Shown one piece after another: positions 56,479 to 64,000 of a stretch of 64,000 nucleotides of DNA. The position numbers and the translations under genes are program-made. A model generated the notes under the pieces. That model saw nothing but the letters and a program-made list of their open reading frames with translations. It ran no database searches and was not told the DNA's origin. Numbering within the stretch: position 1 is the stretch's first letter; every line of letters starts with the position of its first letter. Location of the stretch: contig CAJTLO010000002.1 of assembly GCA_910577285.1 (NCBI GenBank), positions 186,001 through 250,000 of the forward strand. Direction: 5' to 3'. This DNA is from an uncultured Rikenellaceae bacterium. GTDB taxonomy: Bacteria > Bacteroidota > Bacteroidia > Bacteroidales > Rikenellaceae.

Positions 56479-59058
56479 TTAGCTGCAACGCGACCAGCCG
56501 CACGAGGTGCAGTGCGGGCACTTCTCCTGGAAGACGAGCGACTCTTCGCCGCAGTTGGGGCACTTCTGCTTGTGGATCTTCGTGCCGTCTTTGATGTACT
56601 GCTTCAGGGCGCGAGCCACACCGCTCTGCCAGTTACTGATCGTTTCGCTGTCGAAGCTGAGACCGTCCACCAGGTTCACCACGTCTACGATGGGCATGCC
56701 GTTGCGCAGCACGCCGGAGATGAGTTTCGCGTAGTTCCAGAACTCCTTGTCGAACAGGCGCGAGATGCCGCCGATGACGTGCGGGTAGCCGTATTTGTCC
56801 TGGTAGCGGAAGTCGTAGCGTTTCTGGCCGTCCTCCTCCTTGACCTTGATGATGAATCCTTTGTTGATGGACTTGGGGATGTAGAGGGAGTCCTCCTCGA
56901 TCTTACCGGTGAAAATCTCGTACGGGTGACCGTTGTAGATACCCACGAAAGCGATCCAGTCCTCCGCGCCGTTTTTGAAACGGACCACGTCGGCCTCCAG
57001 TTCGATGGGGCGTGCCAACGGCGGTTTGTATTCGTCGCCCTCGTAGTTCTCCTTCTCTTTTTTCTTGGGCTTCGTATCCACCAGTACGCCGGCCCGCGAG
57101 CCGTCGCGATAGACGGTCACGCCTTTGCAGCCGCTCTCCCAGGCCGCCTGGTAGACCTTGCTGACGAGCTCTTCGGTGACGCTTTCCGGCAGATTAACCG
57201 TAACCGATATGGAGTGGTCCACCCACTTTTGGATGGCGCCCTGCATCTTTACCTTGGCCACCCAGTCGATGTCGTTGGCGGTCGCCCGGTTGTAGGGCGA
57301 CTCTTCCACGAGCTTGTCGAGCTCGGCGTCGCCGATGCTGTCGAGTGCGGATATGTCGTGGCCGGTGACCTCGAGCCAGGTGATGAACTTGTGATGGAAT
57401 ACGTTGTATTCTTCCCACGAATCGCCCACTTCGTCGGTAAAGGTGATCTTGACGTTCTTGTCGGTCGGGTTGACCTTGCGGCGGCGTTTGTAGACCGGAC
57501 GGAAAACGGGCTCGATTCCCGAGGTGGTCTGCGACATGAGCGACGTGGTTCCCGTGGGGGCGATGGTGAGCATGGCGATGTTGCGACGGCCCACCTGCGT
57601 CATCTCTTCGTACAGAGCCGGGTCGGCTTCGCGGATGCGGGCGATCATCGGGTTGCCCTCCTCCTTGAGGTTGTCGTACATCGGGAAGGCACCCCTTTCG
57701 CGGGCCATCTTCACCGAAGCGCGGTAGGCCTCGATGGCGAGCGTCTTCTGTACCTTCACCGCGAATGCGATCGCTTCGTCGGTGCCGTAGGTGAGGCCCA
57801 GGGCCGCCAGCATGTCGCCCTCGGCGGTGATGCCGAGGCCCGTCCGGCGTCCCTTGAGCGCCTTCTCGCGGATCTTTTCCCATAGGGTGAGCTCCACGCG
57901 GCGGATGTCGAGGTCCTCCGGATCGTGCTTGATCTTGTTGTAGATGATCTCGATCTTTTCGAGTTCGAGGTCGATGATGTCGTCCATCAGGCGCATGGCC
58001 GATTCCACATGGCTGCGGAACTTGTCGAAGTTGAACTTCGCCTGCGGGGTGAAAGGATCGTCCACATAGCTGTAGAGGTTCATTGCCAGCAGACGGCAAC
58101 TGTCGTAGGGGCAGAGCGGTATCTCGCCGCAGGGGTTGGTGGATACGGTGCGGAAGCCTTCGTCGGCATAACAGTCGGGCACCGATTCGCGCAGGATGGT
58201 GTCCCAGAACAGCACGCCCGGTTCGGCGCTCTTCCAGGCGTTGTGGATGATCTTGTTCCACAGCGTACGGGCGTCGATCTCCTTCGTGTAGAGAGGGTTC
58301 TCCGAGTCGATCGGGAAGGTCTGCACGTACTTCTCGTTGTTGAGGACGGCGTGCATGAAGGCGTCGTCTATCTTGATGGATACGTTGGCGCCCGTCACCT
58401 TGCCCGTCTCCACCTTGGCGTCGATGAAGTTCTCCGCATCGGGGTGTTTGATCGAGAGCGAGAGCATCAGTGCGCCGCGCCGGCCGTCCTGCGCCACCTC
58501 GCGGGTGGAGTTGGAGTAGCGTTCCATGAAGGGCACGATGCCGGTTGCCGTGAGGGCGCTGTTGAGGACGGGACTTCCGGTAGGCCTGATGTGCGAGAGG
58601 TCGTGTCCGACTCCGCCCCTGCGCTTCATGAGCTGTACCTGTTCCTCGTCGATGCGGATGATGCCGCCGTAGGAGTCGGCGGGGTTGCGGTGGCCGATGA
58701 CGAAGCAGTTGGAGAGCGACGCTATCTGGAGGTTGTTGCCGATACCCGTCATGGGACCTCCCTGCGGGATGATGTAACGGAACTCCTTGAGCAGGTCGTA
58801 AATCTCCTGCGCCTTCATCGGATTGGGGTAGGTGTTCTCGATGCGTGCCAGTTCGTTGGCGATTCGCCAGTGCATCTGTTCGGGCGATTTCTCGAAAATG
58901 TGGCCGAACGAATCTTTCAGCGCGTATTTGCTGACCCATACCATGGCGGCCAGGTCATCGCCTTTGAAGTACTCCTTGGCGCCCTCTATCGCCTCGTTGT
59001 ACTGGTATTCGGTGAGGGTGCGCCCGTCTGCACCCACGTGTCTCTTAACGTCGGACAT
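56479..59058 (-). CDS. nrdJ: adenosylcobalamin-dependent (class II) ribonucleotide reductase
   Basis: 859 aa. Reduces ribonucleotides to deoxyribonucleotides using a B12-generated thiyl radical. RNR barrel landmarks: SLSNCFVIG (~114-122, disulfide Cys), FRTVSTNPCGEIPLCPYDSCRLLAMNL with the finger-loop motif NPCGE, and MLTIAPTGTTSLMSQTTSGIEPVF (PTGTTS phosphate site). No N-terminal ATP-cone is evident. The C-terminus is a Cys-rich zinc-ribbon-like tail (CPNCGEES...CPHCTSCGWSRC) as in NrdJ proteins. Dependence on B12 links it to the BtuB-like locus at 17.5-21.7 kb. folB lies 148 bp upstream. Confidence 0.96.
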   Translation of the reverse strand: MSDVKRHVGADGRTLTEYQYNEAIEGAKEYFKGDDLAAMVWVSKYALKDSFGHIFEKSPEQMHWRIANELARIENTYPNPMKAQEIYDLLKEFRYIIPQGGPMTGIGNNLQIASLSNCFVIGHRNPADSYGGIIRIDEEQVQLMKRRGGVGHDLSHIRPTGSPVLNSALTATGIVPFMERYSNSTREVAQDGRRGALMLSLSIKHPDAENFIDAKVETGKVTGANVSIKIDDAFMHAVLNNEKYVQTFPIDSENPLYTKEIDARTLWNKIIHNAWKSAEPGVLFWDTILRESVPDCYADEGFRTVSTNPCGEIPLCPYDSCRLLAMNLYSYVDDPFTPQAKFNFDKFRSHVESAMRLMDDIIDLELEKIEIIYNKIKHDPEDLDIRRVELTLWEKIREKALKGRRTGLGITAEGDMLAALGLTYGTDEAIAFAVKVQKTLAIEAYRASVKMARERGAFPMYDNLKEEGNPMIARIREADPALYEEMTQVGRRNIAMLTIAPTGTTSLMSQTTSGIEPVFRPVYKRRRKVNPTDKNVKITFTDEVGDSWEEYNVFHHKFITWLEVTGHDISALDSIGDAELDKLVEESPYNRATANDIDWVAKVKMQGAIQKWVDHSISVTVNLPESVTEELVSKVYQAAWESGCKGVTVYRDGSRAGVLVDTKPKKKEKENYEGDEYKPPLARPIELEADVVRFKNGAEDWIAFVGIYNGHPYEIFTGKIEEDSLYIPKSINKGFIIKVKEEDGQKRYDFRYQDKYGYPHVIGGISRLFDKEFWNYAKLISGVLRNGMPIVDVVNLVDGLSFDSETISNWQSGVARALKQYIKDGTKIHKQKCPNCGEESLVFQEKCPHCTSCGWSRCS

Positions 59059-59206
59059 AAGTCAAAATTTATGATGTTGGTTCTTAGATGTTTCTCTGAC
59101 AGCGGACGGCTCCCGGCCGCCGACTACAAGTTTACGCCCATTTTCCGGACCCTCCATCCGTCCGGCTGTTTAGTTATCAACAACCGATTAACATTCGACA
59201 ATTATC

Positions 59207-59560
59207 TTATTTACAAAGCGTTACGGATACCTTGCGAAGTTTGCCTCCCAAGGGCGGGGCGAGCTTTGAAACCGTCGCGCAGACCCGGCGCAACTGCGGG
59301 AACTCGGCGTAAAGCGCTTCGATGATGCGCAACGTCACATGTTCCAGAATATTCGACTTCTGCTTCATGCACTCCGCCACGATGGTATATACCCGGAGAT
59401 AGTTTACGGTCTTCGTGACGTCGTCGGTCTGTGCCGCCTCGTCGAGTTCGGCATCGAGCGAGAGGTTGACCAGAAAACGGTTGCCTACCACCTTTTCCAG
59501 GTCGTAGCAGCCGTGATAGGCTTTGAACTCCATCTCGTCCAGGGTAATGGTGTATATCAT
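59207..59560 (-). CDS. folB: dihydroneopterin aldolase
   Basis: 117 aa from ATG 59560 (MIYTITLDEMEFKAYHGCY). Converts dihydroneopterin to 6-hydroxymethyl-dihydropterin in folate synthesis. The FolB pattern is complete: active-site FKAYHGCYDLEKVVGNRFLV (Glu ~20s), NYLRVYTIVAECM, LEHVTLRIIEAL, and the C-terminal Lys in VSKLAPPLGGKLRKVSVTL. The upstream in-frame ATG at 59614 adds 18 non-conserved residues. Confidence 0.93.
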   Translation of the reverse strand: MIYTITLDEMEFKAYHGCYDLEKVVGNRFLVNLSLDAELDEAAQTDDVTKTVNYLRVYTIVAECMKQKSNILEHVTLRIIEALYAEFPQLRRVCATVSKLAPPLGGKLRKVSVTLCK

Positions 59561-59807
59561 GGTATGGATCGTTTGGGTGCCGGGGCGTGCGGCTCCGGGC
59601 GTTCGGAATAACAAAGGTACGATTATTTTCCGGCATTGCGCATCTTTTTCGTCGGACGGGCCGGGGCCGCCGGCCGTGCGGAGCGCTGCGTGCGTCGGCG
59701 TAACGGAGTAAGGAACAGGGGAGTATGTACAGGTGGCGGGGTGCGTCGGGCGAACCGCCCGACGGGATTATTTTCGTTGTGCCGCTTCGGGCGCCGCCTT
59801 GTGGAGT

Positions 59808-59839
59808 GTTGGCCGGTCGGCGGCATTTTCGTAAATTTG
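59808..59839 (+). promoter_or_regulatory. promoter of the PH-like membrane protein gene
   Basis: GTTG (59808-59811), 20 bp, TAAATTTG (59832-59839). The predicted start near 59846 favours ATG 59866 over ATG 59854. Confidence 0.6.
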
Positions 59840-59865
59840 CGGTAAACCCGATAATGAGGAACTAT

Positions 59866-60357
59866 ATGAAACGATACGTCGTTTACAGCCGGTCCGCATG
59901 GCTGCTTACCGTCGGTCTGTCGGCACTCCTTTGCGGAACCGTACTGGGGCTTTTGCTCCTGTGCGAAGAGCGGTGGCTGGTGCTCTCGTGGAGCATCCTG
60001 GTCGTGGTGATGTTGGGCGTATCCTTATATTATGCGCCTATGCGCATCGTATTGGAGGACGATGCGCTTCGGATCGAACGGTCGCTCCGCATAAAGGCCA
60101 TCCCGCTCGCCCTCATCGGGGAGGTGCGTCCGTACCGCCCGGCCTGCGCGGCCGTTTCCCTCTGCGGAAGCGGAGGATTCCTGGGGTACTGGGGTTGGTT
60201 CGCAGAGAAGGGGCTGGGACGGTATTTCGCATATTACGGCCGCAAGTCGGACTGTTTTCTGGTGACGTTGAAGGACGGCAGGAAGTATGTGCTCGGTTGC
60301 CGGGAGGCGTCCGATCTGGTCGGGGCGCTTGGGGCCCGGCTGGCAGCGCGTTCCTGA
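59866..60357 (+). CDS. PH-domain-like membrane protein
   Basis: 163 aa from ATG 59866 (ATG 59854 possible). Two TM helices (WLLTVGLSALLCGTVLGLLLL and WLVLSWSILVVVMLGVSLYY) are followed by a ~100-residue cytoplasmic beta domain (MRIVLEDDALRIERSLR...IPLALIGEVRPYR...FLVTLKDGRKYVLGCREASDLVGAL). This is the layout of bacterial PH-domain membrane proteins, where the core reads '...I....I..I.......' then a final helix. The function is unknown. No neighbours share the strand. Confidence 0.75.
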   Translation: MKRYVVYSRSAWLLTVGLSALLCGTVLGLLLLCEERWLVLSWSILVVVMLGVSLYYAPMRIVLEDDALRIERSLRIKAIPLALIGEVRPYRPACAAVSLCGSGGFLGYWGWFAEKGLGRYFAYYGRKSDCFLVTLKDGRKYVLGCREASDLVGALGARLAARS

Positions 60358-60521
60358 CCCGCCGTGCGGTGCGTCGGGTTTCGGCGTTGCTGCGCGTATT
60401 CCGTGTCGGAAGAGCTTTGTGGCGGCCCGGTTGCCTTGGGCGGGACGGTTCAGAGACCCTCGCTCGTCGGGGCGGCGCTCCGCCGGCTGCGACCTGGGGG
60501 AATGGGGGCGGACAGGTACTT

Positions 60522-60555
60522 GAAAAGGGCGTTACGTAGTGCTACGTAACGCCCT
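60522..60555 (-). terminator. terminator of the lipoprotein gene
   Basis: 13-bp perfect stem 60526-60538 / 60543-60555 (AGGGCGTTACGTA and its complement) with a 4-nt loop. The minus-strand tail TTTTC follows. Confidence 0.7.
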
Positions 60556-60623
60556 CGGTTGTCGATGAAAGAGTTCTCGCAAGGCGGAGTTCCGTGCCGC
60601 CTTGTCCGTATGCTGATCCTTGA

Positions 60624-61406
60624 TTATTTTCGGGTCATTCGTGCGCCGGCCTCGATTTTGTCGAAGCCCTCCAGCATCGCATCCATCTGGGGGGCGAGCT
60701 GGGTCAGCAGGGCGGCGACCTCCGGATTCCCCTCTCCGAGGAACGCGGCGATGGCGTTCATGGCGTCCTTGTTCGTACGCCAGGTTTCGACGATCATCCC
60801 CTTGTCGAGGTAGAGGGCGAGCTCCTTGTCGGCGAGCCGGTATTTGAACGTGATCTTGGCGGTGTTGTCCGCTGCCGAGTAGGTGAAGATGCCCTGGGTG
60901 AACTTGGTCAGAATCTCCTTGGTCGCGGCCGCCGTCTGCGGGTCCTCTTCCGCATCCAGCAGGTTGTCGATCGTTTCGGAGGAGAGGGTGAAGACGGCCC
61001 GATCGCCGCTGAGGGCGTAGGTGATAGCATCGGCGGCGACTCCTTCCGCTTCGTCGGGCAGAATCGGTACGGTGCCCTCTTCGGGGTCGTCGAAGACGAT
61101 GACGATGGAGCCGTCCGGACCGAAAGTGATCTCCGACGTGCCTCCCATGTCGGTCGTCGAGGTCATTGCGTAGGCTGCCGCGATGACTTGCGCGAAGGTG
61201 ATGTCCATTCCGTCGGCGGTGAGGGCCGTCGCTTCGGGATCTTTGGCCTGCATGTCGGAGTAGAGCGGCTTGGCCTCCATGCGGTAAGTACCTGCGAAGA
61301 GGGTGTCGCCGGCCGGCATGTCGGCGGGTTTCTTGTCGCAGCCCGCCAGGTGCATTGTTGCGGTCATCGCCGCTACGGCGAGCAGACCGCTGATCGTTTT
61401 TTTCAT
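60624..61406 (-). CDS. lipoprotein of unknown function (DUF4923-like)
   Basis: 260 aa from ATG 61406 (MKKTISGLLAVAAM). The signal peptide ends in lipobox MHLAGC. The mature part (~25-260) is acidic with alternating beta (GTYRMEAKPLYSD, ITFGPDGSIVIVFDD, ITFKYRLADKELALYLDKG) and alpha segments, resembling DUF4923-type Bacteroidales lipoproteins that look like lipocalin or META-type barrels. The function is unknown. It follows the helicase gene by 22 bp, probably in the same transcript. Confidence 0.75.
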   Translation of the reverse strand: MKKTISGLLAVAAMTATMHLAGCDKKPADMPAGDTLFAGTYRMEAKPLYSDMQAKDPEATALTADGMDITFAQVIAAAYAMTSTTDMGGTSEITFGPDGSIVIVFDDPEEGTVPILPDEAEGVAADAITYALSGDRAVFTLSSETIDNLLDAEEDPQTAAATKEILTKFTQGIFTYSAADNTAKITFKYRLADKELALYLDKGMIVETWRTNKDAMNAIAAFLGEGNPEVAALLTQLAPQMDAMLEGFDKIEAGARMTRK

Positions 61407-61428
61407 GCTTTTTCGGATTGGTGTAGTG

Positions 61429-63852
61429 TCAATCGATGATCTCGAGGTTCGCATACCGGCTGAGGAGGCTTTTCCTGCCCGCGCTCTCGAAGAGTACGGT
61501 GACCTTCACGTCGGCCGCCATCTCCTCCACGCCGGTGATCTCGCCCCGTCCGAACTTGGCGTGTTCCACCCGCATCCCTACGGCATAGCGGGAGGTTGCG
61601 GCGGGACGACCGGGGGCGGGGCCGCTCTCTTCCTGCGTCATGCGCCGGCTGCCCATGCTCTTCATGGTGCGGGTGTCGGGCGGCGCGGATACGATGTAGG
61701 GCGTGCGGGGTTTTGGGGATGCCTGTTCGGCCGAGCGCCTGTTCGGCGGAGTTCCCGTGCCTTTGCGGGGCTGGCCGTCGTAGGCGGCGCGTTCGGACTG
61801 CCGCCTGTCGTAGCGCTGCCGCAGCGTGGCGATCGGACCCTCTTCCGACTCCTCGTCCATGTCGGCCGGGAGATCGACGTAGCGCGGGTCCATCTCCGTG
61901 ATGAAGCGGCTGGGATTGCAGAATTCGGTGTTGCCCCACTTGAAACGCTGCCGGGCAAAGGATACGAACGCTTTTTTCCGGGCCCGTGTGACGGCGACGT
62001 AGAAGAGGCGGCGCTCCTCCTCCAGCTTGTCCTGCGAAGTGGCGCTCATCACGCTGGGGAAAAGGTTCTCCTCCACGCCCACGATGAAGACCGTGTCGAA
62101 CTCCAGTCCCTTGGCCGAGTGGACGGTCATCAGCACCACGCGGTTCTTGGACTCCTCGCCCTCCTTGTCCATGTCGGTCATCAGGGAGATGTTCTGCAGC
62201 CACTCCTCCACGGTGGGTTCGGCTGCGGATTCCGCGTCGCCCTCCTCGTAGGCCAGCACGATGCGTTCCTCCTTGAAGTTCTGCATGGAGGCGAGCAGCT
62301 CGTTGATGTTTTCCAGAGCGCCTTCCGATTCGGGCGAAGGGTTCAGGCGGTAGCTGCCGATGAGCCCCGACCGGGTGGCCACTTCGAGGCCGAACTCGTG
62401 CAGCGGCTTGGTGGCGCGTTCCAGCGAAAGGGAGCGGATCATCCCGGTGAAGTCGGCGAGTTTCTTCGCGGCCGTTTTCAGCTCGGGAATTTCGTCGCTG
62501 TCCGTGCCCTCGAGGACCTCCCACATGCTCACGCCCCGCTCGGCGGCGACAGCTGCCACGCGGGCCACCGTGACCGCACCGATGCCGCGGGCCGGGGTGT
62601 TGATGATGCGCCGCAGCGCCTCGTTGTCGCGCGGATTGACGATCAGCCGGAAATAGGCCACCAGGTCCTTGATCTCCTTGCGGTCGTAGAAGGAGTGACC
62701 GCTGTAGATGCGGTAGGGGACGTCGCGGCGGCGCAGGGCGTCCTCGATGGCACGCGACTGGGAGTTGTTGCGGTAGAGGACGGCGATCTCGCTCCACCGG
62801 CCCTCGTTCTCCCGTCCCGCCTGTTTGGCGAGGTCGGCCACCAGGTAGGCCTCCTCCTGATCGGTGTAGGCCTTCAGTACCTTCACCCGGTCGCCTTCGT
62901 CGTTCTCCGAGAAGACGTTCTTGGGGATCTGGCGGTCGTTCTTGGCGATGATGCTGTTGGCGGCGTTGACGATGTTGCGGGTCGAACGGTAGTTCTGCTC
63001 CAGCTTGAAGACCTTCGCCTGGGGGAAGTCGTTCTGGAACCGGAGGATGTTCTCTATCTTGGCGCCGCGGAAGGAGTAGATGCTCTGTGCGTCGTCGCCC
63101 ACCACGCAGACGTTGGAGTGGAGCTGTGCCAGGCGTCGCACGATGAGATACTGCGCGTAGTTGGTGTCCTGGTACTCGTCCACGAGGATGTACCGGAACC
63201 GGTTCTGGTACTGTTCCAGGGCATCGGGAAAGTCGCGGAAGAGAATGTTCGTGTAGAGCAGCAGGTCGTCGAAATCCATGGCGTTGTTGGCCTTGCACCG
63301 CCGCGTGTATTCCAGGAAAATGGCGGAGAATTCGGGGCGTCGTCGCTGTCGGTCTTCGGCGACGAACGAAGGGTTGGCCGCATAGGCTTCCGCGGTCACC
63401 AGGTTGTTCTTCGCCAGCGAGATGCGCGAATGGATGTCGCGCGGCTTGTATTCGTCGGTGCTGAGATTGCGCTCCTTGACGATGGTCGAGAGCAGGCTCT
63501 CGCTGTTGGACGAGTCGTAGATCGTGAAGTTGGGGTCGAAGCCGAGCCTTTCGGCCTCCTGCCGCAGGATGCGATAGAAGATCGAGTGGAACGTCCCCAT
63601 CCAGATGTAGCGTGCGCGGCCGTCGGGGACGAGCTGCTGGATGCGTTCGCGCATCTCCCGTGCGGCCTTGTTGGTGAAGGTGAGCGCGAGGATCGAGCCG
63701 GGCTGGATGCCCTGTTCGATCATGTAGGCGATGCGGCTGGTGAGCACGCGCGTCTTGCCCGAGCCGGCCCCGGCCACGATCAGGGAGGGGGCGTCGTAGT
63801 GCAGTACCGCCTCTTTCTGGGCGGGATTGAGCGTATCTGTGAAATGGGACAT
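61429..63852 (-). CDS. UvrD/PcrA-type superfamily 1 DNA helicase
   Basis: 807 aa. ATP-driven 3'-5' helicase for nucleotide-excision and mismatch repair or for clearing RecA and stalled forks. SF1 motifs in order: Q-motif LNPAQKEAVLH, I VAGAGSGKTRVL, Ia ALTFTNKAAREM, II YILVDEYQDTN, III VVGDDAQSIYSFRGA, IV LEQNYRST, V VVLMTVHSAKGLEFDTVFIVG, VI RRLFYVAVTRARK. The C-terminal tail (~660-807) has a disordered Arg/Pro stretch and then a Tudor-like GMRVEHAKFGRGEITGVE domain that binds RNA polymerase in PcrA/UvrD. Minus-strand -7 box TACCTTTG at 63902-63909. Confidence 0.96.
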   Translation of the reverse strand: MSHFTDTLNPAQKEAVLHYDAPSLIVAGAGSGKTRVLTSRIAYMIEQGIQPGSILALTFTNKAAREMRERIQQLVPDGRARYIWMGTFHSIFYRILRQEAERLGFDPNFTIYDSSNSESLLSTIVKERNLSTDEYKPRDIHSRISLAKNNLVTAEAYAANPSFVAEDRQRRRPEFSAIFLEYTRRCKANNAMDFDDLLLYTNILFRDFPDALEQYQNRFRYILVDEYQDTNYAQYLIVRRLAQLHSNVCVVGDDAQSIYSFRGAKIENILRFQNDFPQAKVFKLEQNYRSTRNIVNAANSIIAKNDRQIPKNVFSENDEGDRVKVLKAYTDQEEAYLVADLAKQAGRENEGRWSEIAVLYRNNSQSRAIEDALRRRDVPYRIYSGHSFYDRKEIKDLVAYFRLIVNPRDNEALRRIINTPARGIGAVTVARVAAVAAERGVSMWEVLEGTDSDEIPELKTAAKKLADFTGMIRSLSLERATKPLHEFGLEVATRSGLIGSYRLNPSPESEGALENINELLASMQNFKEERIVLAYEEGDAESAAEPTVEEWLQNISLMTDMDKEGEESKNRVVLMTVHSAKGLEFDTVFIVGVEENLFPSVMSATSQDKLEEERRLFYVAVTRARKKAFVSFARQRFKWGNTEFCNPSRFITEMDPRYVDLPADMDEESEEGPIATLRQRYDRRQSERAAYDGQPRKGTGTPPNRRSAEQASPKPRTPYIVSAPPDTRTMKSMGSRRMTQEESGPAPGRPAATSRYAVGMRVEHAKFGRGEITGVEEMAADVKVTVLFESAGRKSLLSRYANLEIID

Positions 63853-64000
63853 CGTCGGTCGTAATGGAATGGGGGCGTGTCGGGCACGCCCTACGATGTC
63901 GCAAAGGTAGCCAAAATCGCCGGATTTCTATCGCTCCCTGCCGGGCGGCTCTTTCGGTGGAGCTCGGCGAGGGGGCGCGGGGAGGGGTGGAGATGCGGAA

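Noticed and set aside
61403..63904. 833-aa minus-strand ORF overlapping the helicase
   Set aside because: Out-of-frame shadow; all SF1 motifs are in the 61429-63852 frame.

Overview
The window looks like a chromosomal segment of a GC-rich Bacteroidales bacterium, most likely Alistipes or another Rikenellaceae. Three things point there. Promoters follow the Bacteroidetes TTTG / TAnnTTTG pattern rather than TTGACA/TATAAT, and start codons lack clear Shine-Dalgarno sequences. There are several BACON-domain lipoproteins. Gene types are typical of the phylum: MFS-acyltransferase fusion, NAD-epimerase-type threonine dehydrogenase, EF-G paralogue, DUF3127 and class II NrdJ. This is inference from gene content; no 16S gene is present.

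Layout. 1-6.5 kb: MFS/acyltransferase fusion (cut by the window edge), a small membrane-stress pair behind a sigma-54-type promoter, a DUF6582-like protein, a DUF4435 TOPRIM-like protein, a LuxE/PaaK-like protein and tag. 6.7-9.7 kb: trxB and uvrC. 10-17.4 kb: three BACON lipoproteins interrupted by ribE, an S24-type regulator without its catalytic serine, and tRNA-Arg(CCG). 17.5-21.7 kb: a three-gene outer-membrane uptake locus resembling BtuG/BtuB vitamin B12 loci. 22-27 kb: ureohydrolase, nhaA, two peptidyl-prolyl isomerases, DUF3127. 27.5-29.5 kb: membrane-anchored nucleotide-sugar 4,6-dehydratase. 29.9-32.3 kb: an AT-rich stretch with a frameshifted AlbA_2/ATPase-type regulator next to tRNA-Thr(GGT). 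32.4-39.6 kb: L-threonine dehydrogenase, an 84-bp tandem repeat, an ABC-F protein with a structured leader, a collagen-like lipoprotein and a NatAB-type ABC exporter. 39.7-42.1 kb: a candidate stand-alone structured RNA and an EF-G paralogue with altered GTPase motifs. 42.4-49.5 kb: HAD phosphatase, radC, rnc, fabF, acpP, pepE, yraN, waaA. 49.6-55.5 kb: bcp, a repeat pair at tRNA-Ser(CGA), GNAT, ROK kinase, polyprenyl synthase, U32 protein. 56.5-64 kb: nrdJ, folB, a PH-like membrane protein, a lipoprotein and a UvrD/PcrA helicase.

Functional links. The putative corrinoid uptake locus and the B12-dependent ribonucleotide reductase belong to one nutrient economy. fabF/acpP/rnc form the usual fatty-acid neighbourhood. 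FKBP and cyclophilin genes form a foldase pair. No CRISPR array, integrase, transposase or complete phage-defence operon was seen. The least explained items are the 39740-39882 RNA, the ABC-F leader with a start-stop upstream ORF, the sigma-54-type promoter and the frameshifted regulator with GGQI-type repeats.
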